NCBI GenBank assembly: GCA_017509205.1
Contig: JAFWQF010000021.1
Span: 17,292-81,291, forward strand
Direction of reading: 5' to 3'
Source of the DNA: Clostridiales bacterium
GTDB lineage: Bacteria; Bacillota; Clostridia; Saccharofermentanales; Saccharofermentanaceae
Length of the DNA: 64,000 bases
The notes below the pieces were generated by a model, which saw only the letters and a program-made list of their open reading frames with translations, was not told where the DNA came from and searched no databases. Numbering within the stretch: position 1 is the first letter of the stretch; every line of letters begins with the position of its first letter. Position numbers and translations under genes: made by a program. Positions 10,502-18,732 of this stretch are shown here, piece after piece.

Positions 10502-11333
10502 TGTTTTAAAAATCCTTACCGCGTCTGGCGATGAGGAAGCACAGACTGATGCACGCATACTGTGTGAAGAACTTGAAGGGGAGGCTCTGTCTCTTGCTGC
10601 CGCAAGGCGTGCAAAGGGCGAGCCTCTTGCGTATATTCTGGGTCACAGGCATTTCTGGCGTGAAGACTATAAAGTCGTTCCGGGAGTACTTATTCCCCGT
10701 CCTGACACTGAGATCCTTGTTGAGTGTGCGTTAAGGTTTTGCGCCTGCCATGAGCTCGCAATGGGAGATGTGCTGAACGTGCCTGTTTCAGGCATTTCCG
10801 GAAATGTCAGGTTTGCCGATGTCTGCACCGGTACCGGCTGCGCGGGAATCTCTGTTGCAAATGAGCTACTTACACACGGATTAAGTGTTGACGGAATACT
10901 TACTGATATCAGTGATGCGGCACTTGAGACTGCCGGGACAAATGCAGGATCTCTGCTTAAAGACACTTCCGCTCTTAAAGTGATCAGGAACGATATTTTG
11001 CGGGATGTACTTCCCGGAAAATACGATTTCATTATCTCCAATCCGCCTTACATAACTGATAAGGAGATGGAGGAACTGGACAGCACCGTAAAAGACCATG
11101 AGCCTGATCTGGCTTTAAGGGGCGGATCTGACGGTTTGGATTTCTACGGTGTCATATTCAAAAAGAGCTTTGACGCTTTGAACCCCAGAGGTGCAGTGTT
11201 CGTCGAGCACGGATATCTTCAGGGCGAAGCTGTCAGAAAGCTGTGCAGGAAAGCTGGTTTTGATCAGGTCGGAACCGTAAGGGATTACGGCGGAAACGAA
11301 CGTGTCACATGGGGGATTAAGCATGCCGGGTAA
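10488..11333 (+). CDS. prmC: Peptide chain release factor N5-glutamine methyltransferase
   Basis: This 281-residue SAM-dependent enzyme methylates the glutamine of the GGQ motif in release factors RF1 and RF2. Visible motifs are 'YILGHRHFWREDYKVVPGVLIPRPDTEILVE' (substrate-binding region), 'FADVCTGTGCAGISVA' (SAM loop, a variant of DLGTGSG), and the catalytic 'ISNPPYI' with NPPY near 185-188, followed by 'HEPDLALRGGSDGLDFY'. It overlaps both neighbours: DUF1385 upstream and DUF951 downstream. prfA, often adjacent in this operon, is not next to it here. Confidence 0.95.
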   Translation: MTSGDVLKILTASGDEEAQTDARILCEELEGEALSLAAARRAKGEPLAYILGHRHFWREDYKVVPGVLIPRPDTEILVECALRFCACHELAMGDVLNVPVSGISGNVRFADVCTGTGCAGISVANELLTHGLSVDGILTDISDAALETAGTNAGSLLKDTSALKVIRNDILRDVLPGKYDFIISNPPYITDKEMEELDSTVKDHEPDLALRGGSDGLDFYGVIFKKSFDALNPRGAVFVEHGYLQGEAVRKLCRKAGFDQVGTVRDYGGNERVTWGIKHAG

Positions 11334-11538
11334 ATTCTACAGATACAAGTTCGCTGAAGGCGAGACCGTAACGCTCAAGAAAAAGCATCCGTGCGGAAGC
11401 CAGGACTGGACCGTCACCGGAACGGGCTCAGACATAAAGCTCAAATGTTGCGGATGCGGACGCGTAATGACGCTGGACCGCGAGAGCCTTGAAAAGGCCA
11501 CGGTTGCTGTAAAGCCTGCGGATAATTCCGAAAATTAA
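11323..11538 (+). CDS. DUF951 domain-containing protein
   Basis: A 71-residue protein with the DUF951 pattern: 'GETVTLKKKHPCGSQDWTVTGTGSDIKLKCCGCGRVMTLDRESLEK'. The Cys residues (one in 'HPCG', three in 'KCCGCG') could bind a metal, and the 'LKKKHPCG..W' signature is family-defining. Function unknown, probably nucleic-acid-associated and cytosolic. The ATG at 11323 lies inside the end of prmC (11-base overlap). Its stop overlaps the stop of the convergent VOC-like gene and no terminator separates them. Confidence 0.85.
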   Translation: MPGKFYRYKFAEGETVTLKKKHPCGSQDWTVTGTGSDIKLKCCGCGRVMTLDRESLEKATVAVKPADNSEN

Positions 11539-12392
11539 AGTGATTCCAGACTCTGCGATACGCAGATGTGCCTTCCGTCACAGTCTTCGAAAACGAACTG
11601 CCTGTTGACTTTCATCTGCTTTGCTTCGTGCGCTTCGGGAAGCTGTTCGATTATCTTTATGTCGGATGCCATGATCTCGTTTTGGAGCAGGTAAGGCTCT
11701 GAACAGTAAATGTACATGTCGTATTTGATCCCGAATTTTCTAAGAGGCCTTGCTATGTCGCCGCTTCCTTTTACAAGCACGATCGCGATGTTGTCTCTTG
11801 TGAGCCTGATGTGCGGCATCGACTCATCATCTAAATGAGCGGCTTTGAAGCCGAGTTTTGTCTCATAGAAAATGGAAGTTCTGTAAGGATCAGGGCAGAC
11901 AAAAAGAGCTGCCTGGCTGTTCATTAAAAGAAGCCTGCCATTGTCATCTTCATTCTCTTCGGATTCCTTGTCGGAGCAGTCAGGTGCGGTTACCTGTGTG
12001 CTGCTGTTGAATTGATAGCCCAGAAGAGGCTTGCAGAAAGCCTTCTCGTGATCTTCCAGGGAATCCATGAGTGCCTTGCGGTCAAGGATCTCCTGTGTCG
12101 TCATGTTGGAAGGGACGGATCTGAGCCTGTCGACTTTCTCGCAGTATTCAGCGAGGCTTAAGAAACGTATGAAAAGAGGAGTTATCTCGTTGACTGATTC
12201 GGGAAGCTTTTTCTCGCCGTGAAGGAACATCATGCCGTATTCGACTGCTTCAGGCGGGAGCGCTGCAAAAAGGTGATTCAGGAATAAGAGTTCGTCCTGT
12301 GCCTTTTCGTCTGTTCCTCCTGCGTCAATGGTGGACTGCATCATGTCGAAGACCGCGTTTATGTCGTGTGCGGGATATTCCTTTTCGAGCAT
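11535..12392 (-). CDS. Hypothetical protein with C-terminal VOC (glyoxalase-like) domain
   Basis: A 285-residue protein. The first ~150 residues are helical and match nothing I recognise. From about 165 on, the pattern 'ALFVCPDPYRTSIFYETKLGFKAAHLDDESMPHIRLTRDNIAIVLVKG' followed by 'QFVFEDCDGRHICVSQS' is that of a VOC/glyoxalase-bleomycin-resistance betaalphabetabetabeta module. No clear metal-ligand set is seen, so it may be a non-catalytic or ligand-binding member. The ATG at 12392 has a good AGGAGG RBS and is preferred over one nine codons upstream. The gene is isolated on the minus strand within a plus-strand core region. Confidence 0.55.
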   Translation of the reverse strand: MLEKEYPAHDINAVFDMMQSTIDAGGTDEKAQDELLFLNHLFAALPPEAVEYGMMFLHGEKKLPESVNEITPLFIRFLSLAEYCEKVDRLRSVPSNMTTQEILDRKALMDSLEDHEKAFCKPLLGYQFNSSTQVTAPDCSDKESEENEDDNGRLLLMNSQAALFVCPDPYRTSIFYETKLGFKAAHLDDESMPHIRLTRDNIAIVLVKGSGDIARPLRKFGIKYDMYIYCSEPYLLQNEIMASDIKIIEQLPEAHEAKQMKVNRQFVFEDCDGRHICVSQSLESL

Positions 12393-12479
12393 TATGGGAA
12401 AGCCTCCTGATGTTTTCAAAAGAATGAATTTGACTTATTATATCAGACATAATTTTTATAAAAATAAGAGGTTAAGTAA

Positions 12480-12965
12480 ATGCCGGCGTTTAAAAAGACA
12501 AATGCGATGAGGATGCTCGACAAAGCGGGTGTCGATTATGAATATAAGGAATACGAATATGACGAGAACGATCTCGACGGCCACCACGTGGCAGAGTATC
12601 TCGGTGTGCCTTATGAGGAAGTCTTCAAGACTCTCGTGGCAGTGAGCGACAAGGGAGAATACCTTGTTTACTGCATCTGCGTTGACGATGAGATCGACCT
12701 GAAGAAAGCTGCAAAACTCGCAGGCGAAAAGCGCGTGGACATGATACATGTCAAAGATCTGCTGAACGTGACCGGATACATAAGAGGCGGCTGTTCTCCG
12801 ATCGGAATGAAGAAGAAATACAGGACGTTCATCGACGAGATGATCGAGCTTGTGGACAGCGTAAGCGTAAGCGGCGGACAGAGAGGGCTGCAGATCAAGC
12901 TTAAGCCTTCTGACCTTGTAAGCTTTACCGAGGCTACTGTCGGTGACTTTGCCGTCAGAGACTGA
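12480..12965 (+). CDS. ybaK: Cys-tRNA(Pro)/Cys-tRNA(Cys) deacylase YbaK/EbsC family
   Basis: A 161-residue cytosolic trans-editing protein that hydrolyses mischarged Cys-tRNA(Pro). Visible features are the start 'KKTNAMRMLDKAGVDYEYKEY', 'VFKTLVAVSDKGEYLVYCICVDDEIDLKKAAKLAGEKRVDM' containing the conserved Lys of 'FKTL', and the signature 'GYIRGGCSPIGMKKKYRTFID' near 98-118. The length is normal. The RBS AAGAGG is modest. It is followed by murC 46 bases on, which has its own candidate promoter. Confidence 0.93.
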   Translation: MPAFKKTNAMRMLDKAGVDYEYKEYEYDENDLDGHHVAEYLGVPYEEVFKTLVAVSDKGEYLVYCICVDDEIDLKKAAKLAGEKRVDMIHVKDLLNVTGYIRGGCSPIGMKKKYRTFIDEMIELVDSVSVSGGQRGLQIKLKPSDLVSFTEATVGDFAVRD

Positions 12966-12978
12966 ATTGAAGTATAAT
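12949..12978 (+). promoter_or_regulatory. Candidate murC promoter
   Basis: TTGCCG (12949-12954), 18-base spacer, TATAAT (12973-12978). The -35 lies inside the 3' end of ybaK and the -10 in the short intergenic gap before murC. Confidence 0.45.
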
Positions 12979-13011
12979 GTCTTTCTGAATAAACAGAGGA
13001 AGTAAATCGTT

Positions 13012-14472
13012 ATGTTGGACAGTAAAAAATTCACACTTGATGATCTTAAGAGCGGCGCAAGGATATATTTCATAGGCATAGGCGGCATCTCGATGAACGG
13101 CCTTTCCAGACTTGCCAAAGCGGCAGGATTTACCGTCGGAGGTTCTGACAATCATCCGGGCGAGAGGACTGATATCCTTGCATCTGAAGGCATAAAGATC
13201 TACGGATGTCAGGTCGCATCCAACATCGATGATTTTAAGCCCGATGTGTTGGTCAAGACCGCAGCAATACTGCCTCATAACGAGGAAGTGAAGAGAGCTT
13301 CCGAACTTGGTCTTCAGGTCCTGGACAGAGCTGAATTCCTCGGAGCTTTCACAAGGACATACAAGAATGTTATCAACGTCTCCGGAACACACGGAAAGAC
13401 CACCACGACATCGATGATCTCACTGATGATGATCGAAGCAGGTGCCGATCCCACAGTTCATCTCGGAGCAGACCTCGATCTGTTCAAAGGAACCGTAAGG
13501 ACCGGTGCTGAAGACCGCGGTGTTCTCGTTTCCGAAGCATGCGAATTCAACAGGTCTTTCCTGAACTTCTCGTCAACCACTGCTGTCATAACCAACATCG
13601 ATCATGACCATGTTGACTGCTATCCGACAATCCAGGATGTAATCGATGTTTTCGCTGATTTCATGGGACTCGTAAGTGATGACGGAAACATCGTTGTTTC
13701 AGGACATGACAAGAACATCGCAAAGTCTGTCGAAGAGGCAAGGAAAGCTTTTGAAAAAGCTGGAAGAAAGTTCCCTCAGGTAGTTACGTGCGCAACGGAT
13801 GAAGCTGTATGTGAAGTCTCAGGAAAGACAGCTGATTTCTTTGCAAGGGATATCTCATTTGAGCAGGGACTGCCTTCGTTTGAGATCGTGCATGACGGTG
13901 TGTCTTTCGGAAAAGTGCACCTGCGCATTCCCGGAACTCACAACATAGCAAATTCACTTAACGCCGCTGCTGCAGCATACCTTAACGGCGCATCGCCCGA
14001 GAGCATTGTCACAGCGCTTAACGGCTTCGGAGGCGCTGACGGAAGATATACTGTGAAAGGCAAGTATAAGGGATGCGATGTCGTAGTCGATTACGCTCAT
14101 CATCCCACGGCAGCAAGGGCAACGATCGAGGCCGCTTCAAACATGCCTCACAACAACATCCTCGTTGTTTTCCAGCCTCTGACATACGACAGAACGAAAA
14201 AGCTTTTCGAAGATTACGTTACGAGCCTTCTGCCATGCAGAAAGGTGCTCTTTGCAGAGATCTTCTCTGACCGTGAGATCAACATGCACGACATCTCTTC
14301 GAAGAATATTTCGGATGAGATCAATAAGCGCGGCGGAGATTCCGAGTTCTATGAGGACAGAGAAGAACTCAAGAGAAGGATCGACGAGCTCATAGAGCCC
14401 GGCGACATCATATTGATCCTCGGACCTGAGGACATCAGGACACTCGGCGACACTTTGTGCCCGAAGGGCTGA
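13012..14472 (+). CDS. murC: UDP-N-acetylmuramate--L-alanine ligase
   Basis: This 486-residue Mur ligase adds L-alanine to UDP-MurNAc in cytosolic peptidoglycan synthesis, using ATP. The N-terminal UDP-binding domain has 'IYFIGIGGISMNGLSRLAKAAGFTVGGSDN', the MurC-type opening. The ATP-binding motif is 'GTHGKTTTTSMI' near 125-136. The middle domain shows 'VLVSEACEFNRSFLNF' and 'ITNIDHDHVDCYPT'. The C-terminal domain shows 'GADGRYTVKG', 'DYAHHPTAARATIEAA' and 'VFQPLTYDRTKKLFEDY'. The substitution of HPTE by HPTA is a small departure from typical MurC. An unrecognised membrane protein follows 6 bases later. Confidence 0.95.
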   Translation: MLDSKKFTLDDLKSGARIYFIGIGGISMNGLSRLAKAAGFTVGGSDNHPGERTDILASEGIKIYGCQVASNIDDFKPDVLVKTAAILPHNEEVKRASELGLQVLDRAEFLGAFTRTYKNVINVSGTHGKTTTTSMISLMMIEAGADPTVHLGADLDLFKGTVRTGAEDRGVLVSEACEFNRSFLNFSSTTAVITNIDHDHVDCYPTIQDVIDVFADFMGLVSDDGNIVVSGHDKNIAKSVEEARKAFEKAGRKFPQVVTCATDEAVCEVSGKTADFFARDISFEQGLPSFEIVHDGVSFGKVHLRIPGTHNIANSLNAAAAAYLNGASPESIVTALNGFGGADGRYTVKGKYKGCDVVVDYAHHPTAARATIEAASNMPHNNILVVFQPLTYDRTKKLFEDYVTSLLPCRKVLFAEIFSDREINMHDISSKNISDEINKRGGDSEFYEDREELKRRIDELIEPGDIILILGPEDIRTLGDTLCPKG

Positions 14473-14478
14473 TCAGGC

Positions 14479-16041
14479 ATGAAGAGAAAGACCATTACGC
14501 CTCAGGAGGAATTCACCGGACGCGCTCCTGAGATGAACAGAACGACCAGAGTCAGAAAGGTTTCCGCAAAAGCCTGGATAGCCGCGGCTTTGTCCCTGGT
14601 AATGAGTCTTGCTCTAATAGGTCTTTATAATCTTGCTTATTCCGGTGCAGGTGAAAAGGAGAAGATAGCGTTGTTTTATTGCGACAAGCGTTTCTTCCCG
14701 TATGTCTCCATGAGCAATGCGCTTCTTTCTGCCGGATTCGATTACGATGTCGTTAAAGTCAGTGAAGATGACGAAGTAAAAGATACTGAAAAGTACAGGA
14801 TCCCCGATCAGTATAACGGCAGAAAGATCGTAGTCATTTCGTTTGGCAAGGCAGCGTTCAAGGTTATGGATGCTGTAGCCAAAACGGAAAACCAGAATGT
14901 CATAGGTTATTGTCTCGTTGATCCGGATTATCCGGGAAACAGCGCACTTGAAGGATACGGACGTTATTTTCCCAAGACACCTGTTGCCATATTCAGCAGT
15001 GAGGAAAAGTCAGCTCAGGCAGGACAGGAGGGGGGAGCTCCGATGCTCTACGAGAAACTGTCCGGTGCCGATACCAAATACGGCGTGCCCGCGGTCAGCG
15101 GAACCGTTATAAAGAGCAAAGTATACATTACACCTGACCAGAGCAGATACATGTCGCTTTCGTCTGTTTCACTCGGAACGCATGTACTGCGTTATTCGCC
15201 GCTGTTTGAAAACGAACTCGCAAGATACCTTGGCATCACATACGGAGACGGAATATCTTCTTTCAGGCTGACTTCGTGGTTTGTTCTTGCTCCGTTTACG
15301 GCTTTTGCAGCGCTCTGCTTTCTCGCGCTGTTCGTTTTCCTCATTCCTGTCAGGGAATCCGACAAGGGTTCGAAAGAGCTCAAGGGCAGGGACAGCTTAG
15401 GTACCATAATCTTTTTGGGTCTTTCAGCATGGATAGCCCTTACAATTTGTGTGATGACCTATATTCCCGCATTGAAAGGTTATGTCAGATACGCCGTCGT
15501 ATTGGCACCGGCTGCGTTCGTGGCAATGATGGCTCTGATGCGCGTTCCGTTCCTGCTTTCGAAAAAGGTGGCTTACAAGCGTGACAAGCTGCAGGGCAAC
15601 ATGGTGCTCGTGCCTTTGGCCATGGCGGTGTGCGAGATAGTATTCGTCTATGCTCTGGTAATAGCGTTTACCGACTTTTCGGGAATCGATCAGGGGCAGA
15701 AAAAGCTTGCTGCGTCGCTCATAGTATTCGCTGTATCAAGCCTTTCAGCATTTGCTCTGGCAAGAGCTGACAGGAAATCGAGGTTTGCGGGTGAAGGCCC
15801 GGCCTCATATTTCGGCAATCCTGCCTATTTTGCGGAAACTGTCATCCCGCCCGTGGCACTCATGGTAATCTCGATAGTCCGTGCAAACGGGGCGGATATA
15901 TGCTATGCTTCCATGGCACTCGTCTGTGCTCTGATACCGTTTGCGGCTGCAGTGACCATCAAGCGGTTCTCAGACTTTTTCGAAGCGGCGGGAGTGACTT
16001 ACGGGATCCTTATGGGAATCCTCGTGTATATTGCTCTTTGA
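14479..16041 (+). CDS. Unrecognised multi-pass membrane protein downstream of murC
   Basis: A 520-residue protein of no family I recognise. It has an N-terminal transmembrane span (about 32-54), then a ~200-residue soluble part likely outside the membrane, with an alpha/beta flavour ('KIALFYCDKRFFPYVSMSNALLSAGFDYDVVKV', 'RKIVVISFGKAAFKVM', 'NVIGYCLVDPDYPGNS'). From about 268 there are about eight further hydrophobic spans to the C-terminus. The soluble part reads like a hydrolase- or sugar-binding-like Rossmann fold, but no catalytic motif is secure. It follows murC by 6 bases and precedes the rplU promoter, so cotranscription with murC is likely and a cell-envelope role is inferred from that alone. 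Confidence 0.75.
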   Translation: MKRKTITPQEEFTGRAPEMNRTTRVRKVSAKAWIAAALSLVMSLALIGLYNLAYSGAGEKEKIALFYCDKRFFPYVSMSNALLSAGFDYDVVKVSEDDEVKDTEKYRIPDQYNGRKIVVISFGKAAFKVMDAVAKTENQNVIGYCLVDPDYPGNSALEGYGRYFPKTPVAIFSSEEKSAQAGQEGGAPMLYEKLSGADTKYGVPAVSGTVIKSKVYITPDQSRYMSLSSVSLGTHVLRYSPLFENELARYLGITYGDGISSFRLTSWFVLAPFTAFAALCFLALFVFLIPVRESDKGSKELKGRDSLGTIIFLGLSAWIALTICVMTYIPALKGYVRYAVVLAPAAFVAMMALMRVPFLLSKKVAYKRDKLQGNMVLVPLAMAVCEIVFVYALVIAFTDFSGIDQGQKKLAASLIVFAVSSLSAFALARADRKSRFAGEGPASYFGNPAYFAETVIPPVALMVISIVRANGADICYASMALVCALIPFAAAVTIKRFSDFFEAAGVTYGILMGILVYIAL

Positions 16042-16053
16042 CGCAATTGATTA

Positions 16054-16083
16054 TTGACTTTCAGGCTCCATAGGTGTTATTAT
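16054..16083 (+). promoter_or_regulatory. rplU operon promoter
   Basis: TTGACT (16054-16059), 18-base spacer, TATTAT (16078-16083), placed right after the membrane-protein stop codon and about 120 bases before rplU. Confidence 0.6.
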
Positions 16084-16089
16084 ACGCGG

Positions 16090-16198
16090 GTGACCGCATG
16101 CAACGGGCTCTTTAAACACGCTTTGAAATAGGCTCAAAGCCAATGAATTCGGGCGTTGCCTTGGTTTAAGCAGCGAGACTGGAAGAACAGGAGGAACG
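16090..16198 (+). ncRNA. Putative L21 ribosomal-protein leader RNA
   Basis: The ~110-base 5' leader can fold into a multi-branched structure. GCAACG (about 16100) pairs with CGTTGC (16154-16159), enclosing a hairpin GCTTTGA/TCAAAGC (16120-16140). It ends at the rplU RBS (AGGAGG). L21 leaders are known autoregulatory elements of Firmicutes rplU operons. Assignment is by position and foldability, without a covariance search. Confidence 0.5.
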
Positions 16199-16201
16199 AA
16201 C

Positions 16202-16504
16202 ATGTACGCAGTAATTAAGACAGGCGGAAAGCAGTACAAGGTTTCTGTCGGCGACGAGATCTTCGTTGAGAAGCTCGAAGGCGAGGAGGGAACTCAGGTT
16301 ACTTTTGACGAAGTACTTGCTATTGCTGATGACAACGGCATTCAGGCTGGTGATCTCAAGGCTACAGTTACCGGAGAAATCGTAAAGCAGGGCAAGAACA
16401 AGAAGGTAATCATTTCAAAGTACAAGGCTAAGAAGGGTTACCGTCGTAAGAACGGACACAGACAGCCCTATACCCGCGTTAAGGTATCGGCTATCAACGC
16501 CTGA
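16202..16504 (+). CDS. rplU: 50S ribosomal protein L21
   Basis: A 100-residue large-subunit protein with the classical start 'MYAVIKTGGKQYKV', 'DEIFVEKLEGEEG', 'GRIVKQGKNKKVII'-like segment ('TGEIVKQGKNKKVI') and the C-terminal signature 'SKYKAKKGYRRKNGHRQPYTRVKV' that binds 23S rRNA. It starts the L21-Prp-L27-Obg block and is preceded by a strong AGGAGG RBS. Confidence 0.98.
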   Translation: MYAVIKTGGKQYKVSVGDEIFVEKLEGEEGTQVTFDEVLAIADDNGIQAGDLKATVTGEIVKQGKNKKVIISKYKAKKGYRRKNGHRQPYTRVKVSAINA

Positions 16505-16512
16505 GATCCGCT

Positions 16513-16887
16513 ATGATTACCGCCGCATTTGAGCGTGACCAGAAGGGCAGCATACGCAGTTTGCGTGTAAGCGGCCATTCGGGATACGCAGAAGCAGGTA
16601 GTGATATCATCTGTGCGGGAGTTTCCAGCTTATGCTACGCAGCCGCCAATGCTTTAGAAGACATTTGCGGATATGACAACGAAGAGTTTCTCGTTATCAG
16701 AGGCGAAGGCACCGAAGATGTTGATCTCAGCATAAAGGTTCCTGATAAAGGCACAGCGGAAGTCCGTGACAGGGCACAGGTCATCTTAAGGATGGCAGAG
16801 CTCGGAATAATCGCTATAGCGGCGGAATACAACGGCAAAGGCAAGAAGTACTTGGAAATCAACAATAAGAAGACACCGGAGGTGTAA
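16513..16887 (+). CDS. prp: Ribosomal-processing cysteine protease Prp
   Basis: A 124-residue protease that removes the N-terminal extension of ribosomal protein L27 in Firmicutes. The catalytic pair is visible as His22 ('VSGHSGYA') and Cys34 ('[10 protein letters not shown]'), the same positions as in the Staphylococcus aureus enzyme. '[18 protein letters not shown]' is the family signature. It lies 9 bases after rplU and its stop is 3 bases before rpmA, its substrate gene. Confidence 0.95.
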   Translation: MITAAFERDQKGSIRSLRVSGHSGYAEAGSDIICAGVSSLCYAAANALEDICGYDNEEFLVIRGEGTEDVDLSIKVPDKGTAEVRDRAQVILRMAELGIIAIAAEYNGKGKKYLEINNKKTPEV

Positions 16888-16889
16888 AC

Positions 16890-17171
16890 ATGATCAGAAT
16901 GAATTTACAGCTCTTCGCTCATAAGAAGGGAATGGGTTCCACCAAGAACGGCCGTGAATCCCAGTCTAAGAGATTAGGTGCGAAGAAAGGCGACGGACAG
17001 GCAGTTCTCGCCGGCAATATTCTTGTCAGACAGCGCGGAACAAAGATCCATCCCGGCACAAATGTCGGCATCGGTTCTGACGACACCCTTTTCGCTCTTA
17101 TCGACGGTACCGTTAAGTATGAGCGCATGGGCAAGGACAAGAAGCAGGTCAGCGTTTATCCTGTAGCTTGA
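16890..17171 (+). CDS. rpmA: 50S ribosomal protein L27 with Prp-cleavable N-terminus
   Basis: A 93-residue large-subunit protein near the peptidyl-transferase centre. The N-terminus '[10 protein letters not shown]' precedes '[14 protein letters not shown]', so Prp should cut after LQLFA to expose the mature His-Lys-Lys end. LQLFA is a slight variant of the usual LQFFA. The body has the standard '[39 protein letters not shown]'. The RBS GGAGGTG is 5-6 bases upstream. A second in-frame ATG at 16899 would shorten the extension but has no RBS. Confidence 0.97.
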   Translation: MIRMNLQLFAHKKGMGSTKNGRESQSKRLGAKKGDGQAVLAGNILVRQRGTKIHPGTNVGIGSDDTLFALIDGTVKYERMGKDKKQVSVYPVA

Positions 17172-17202
17172 TTTAAAGCTGAGGAATACTAAGCGTTTAC
17201 GA

Positions 17203-17241
17203 AGAGCAGTCTGTCATTTGATGACGGCTGCTCTCTTTTTT
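17203..17241 (+). terminator. Intrinsic terminator after rpmA
   Basis: AGAGCAG...CTGCTCT stem extended by GTCAT/ATGAC with a small bulge, followed by CTTTTTT. It ends 12 bases before obgE, so some readthrough into obgE is likely. Confidence 0.75.
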
Positions 17242-17253
17242 AAGGTATAAGAG

Positions 17254-18528
17254 ATGTTTATCGATCACGCAAAAATATACGTCAAGGCGGGAGACGGCGG
17301 AGCCGGAGCCCTTAGTTTCCATACCGAGAAGTACATCACGAACGGCGGACCGGATGGCGGAGACGGAGGAAACGGCGGCAATGTCGTTTTTGTCGCTGCC
17401 AAGAATCTTACCAGCCTTCAGAATTTCCGCTTCAAACACAAGTTTGTCGCTGAAAACGGAGTTAAGGGCGGAAACCGCAAGATGTACGGCAGATGCGGAG
17501 AAGACCTGGAGATCGGCGTTCCCGTCGGAACGGTTATCAAGAATGCCGATACGGGGGAACTCATTGCAGACTTTACCGAAGACGGTGAAAAGGTCGTTGT
17601 CGCACACGGCGGCAAAGGCGGCCTCGGAAACATGCACTATGCCAATTCCATCCGTCAGGCTCCCCAGTTTGCAACGCCCGGAACACCAGGTGAGGAGCTC
17701 AACCTCTATGTTGAGTTAAAGCTCATCGCAGACTGCGGTCTTGTAGGATTCCCGAATGCGGGAAAATCCACGCTCTTATCCGTTCTTACCAGGGCGAAGC
17801 CGAAGATCGCGGATTATCCGTTCACTACGCTTGAACCTGTTCTCGGAGTAGTCGCAAATGACGATTTCTCTTACGTCATCGCCGATATCCCGGGAATCAT
17901 CGAGGATGCGCATCAGGGCGCGGGCCTCGGACACGATTTCTTAAGGCACATCGAGCGTACAAGGCTTCTTGTCCATGTGGTCGATGTTTCAGGCAGTGAG
18001 GGAAGAGAGCCGATCGAGGATTTCAAGGCAATAAACCACGAACTTGAGGAATTCAGCAAGGAACTTGCAGCAAGACCTCAGATCGTTGTTGCCAACAAAT
18101 GCGATGCTGCTGAACCGGAAGCAGTGGAAAAGTTCGTATCTGAAGTCAAAAAGCTCGGCTACGAGGAAGTGTTCGTTGTTTCCGCTGCAGGCCGCATAGG
18201 TCTTAAGGAACTTTCCGACAAGATCACCGAGATGGTATCAAAGCTTCCTCCCACGGTTCTCCATGACATCATTAAGTCTGATGAGAAGACATATAAGTTC
18301 GAAGAGGCAAAGAAGTACGACATCGTGATCGAAGACGGCGTTTATGTTGTCAAAGGCGCGTGGATCAAGAAGATCTTCAATTCCACAAACTTTGAGGATA
18401 CCGAGTCCACGAACTTCTTCCAGAGGACCTTGGAAGGCGCCGGAGTGTTTGAAGACCTTAAGAAAGCAGGCGTTAAGGAAGGGGATACGGTCAGGATCGA
18501 AGATCTGGAATTTGACTATTTTGACTAA
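17254..18528 (+). CDS. obgE: GTPase Obg (CgtA)
   Basis: This 424-residue GTPase acts in 50S ribosome assembly and stress signalling. The glycine-rich Obg fold spans 1-158 ('AKIYVKAGDGGAGALSFHTEKY', 'GGPDGGDGGNGGNVVF'). The G domain has G1 'GFPNAGKSTL' near 165-174, 'DYPFTTLEPVLGVV' (G2), 'DIPGIIEDAHQGAGLGHDFLRHIERT' (G3), 'NKCD' (G4) and 'VSAAG' (G5). A C-terminal OCT domain spans about 340-424 ('YKFEEAKKYDIVIEDGVYVVKGAWIKK'). The length is normal for Clostridia. The SD 'AAGGTATAAGAG' is weak. Confidence 0.97.
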   Translation: MFIDHAKIYVKAGDGGAGALSFHTEKYITNGGPDGGDGGNGGNVVFVAAKNLTSLQNFRFKHKFVAENGVKGGNRKMYGRCGEDLEIGVPVGTVIKNADTGELIADFTEDGEKVVVAHGGKGGLGNMHYANSIRQAPQFATPGTPGEELNLYVELKLIADCGLVGFPNAGKSTLLSVLTRAKPKIADYPFTTLEPVLGVVANDDFSYVIADIPGIIEDAHQGAGLGHDFLRHIERTRLLVHVVDVSGSEGREPIEDFKAINHELEEFSKELAARPQIVVANKCDAAEPEAVEKFVSEVKKLGYEEVFVVSAAGRIGLKELSDKITEMVSKLPPTVLHDIIKSDEKTYKFEEAKKYDIVIEDGVYVVKGAWIKKIFNSTNFEDTESTNFFQRTLEGAGVFEDLKKAGVKEGDTVRIEDLEFDYFD

Positions 18529-18550
18529 ATTGGCCCTGCTTATTTACAAA

Positions 18551-18676
18551 TTGTTAAAATTTCTGCTATGGTCACGCCTTGATGTTTCTGTACTATAAAG
18601 TCATCAAGGTAGTCCTAAAGAGGTTTTGAGTTTGTGTTTGGAAAGGACCGCGGAAAACACCGCGGTCCTTTTTTTA
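18551..18676 (+). ncRNA. Candidate small RNA between obgE and the DUF212 gene
   Basis: A -35-like TTACAA (about 18544-18549), 17-base spacer and TATGGT could start a ~100-base transcript that ends at the strong terminator at 18643-18676. Its 5' part forms the hairpin CCTTGATG...CATCAAGG (18580-18608). The middle contains AGTCCTAAAGAGG, a partial look-alike of the PyrR loop. The alternative is simply the 3' UTR of obgE. No known RNA family is recognised. Confidence 0.3.
18643..18676 (+). terminator. Strong intrinsic terminator
   Basis: Perfect 11-bp stem AAGGACCGCGG / CCGCGGTCCTT, 6-base loop, then T7. Confidence 0.93.
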
Positions 18677-18732
18677 TTGTATTACCCCTGCTTCCTGTCG
18701 TAAAATAGTTTGCGGATAAGCAGGAGGGATTT

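Noticed and set aside
18605..18640. PyrR-binding-loop-like sequence AGTCCTAAAGAGG
   Set aside because: It has one extra base compared with the PyrR consensus, and the next gene is not a pyrimidine gene. Kept only as a note in the small-RNA finding.
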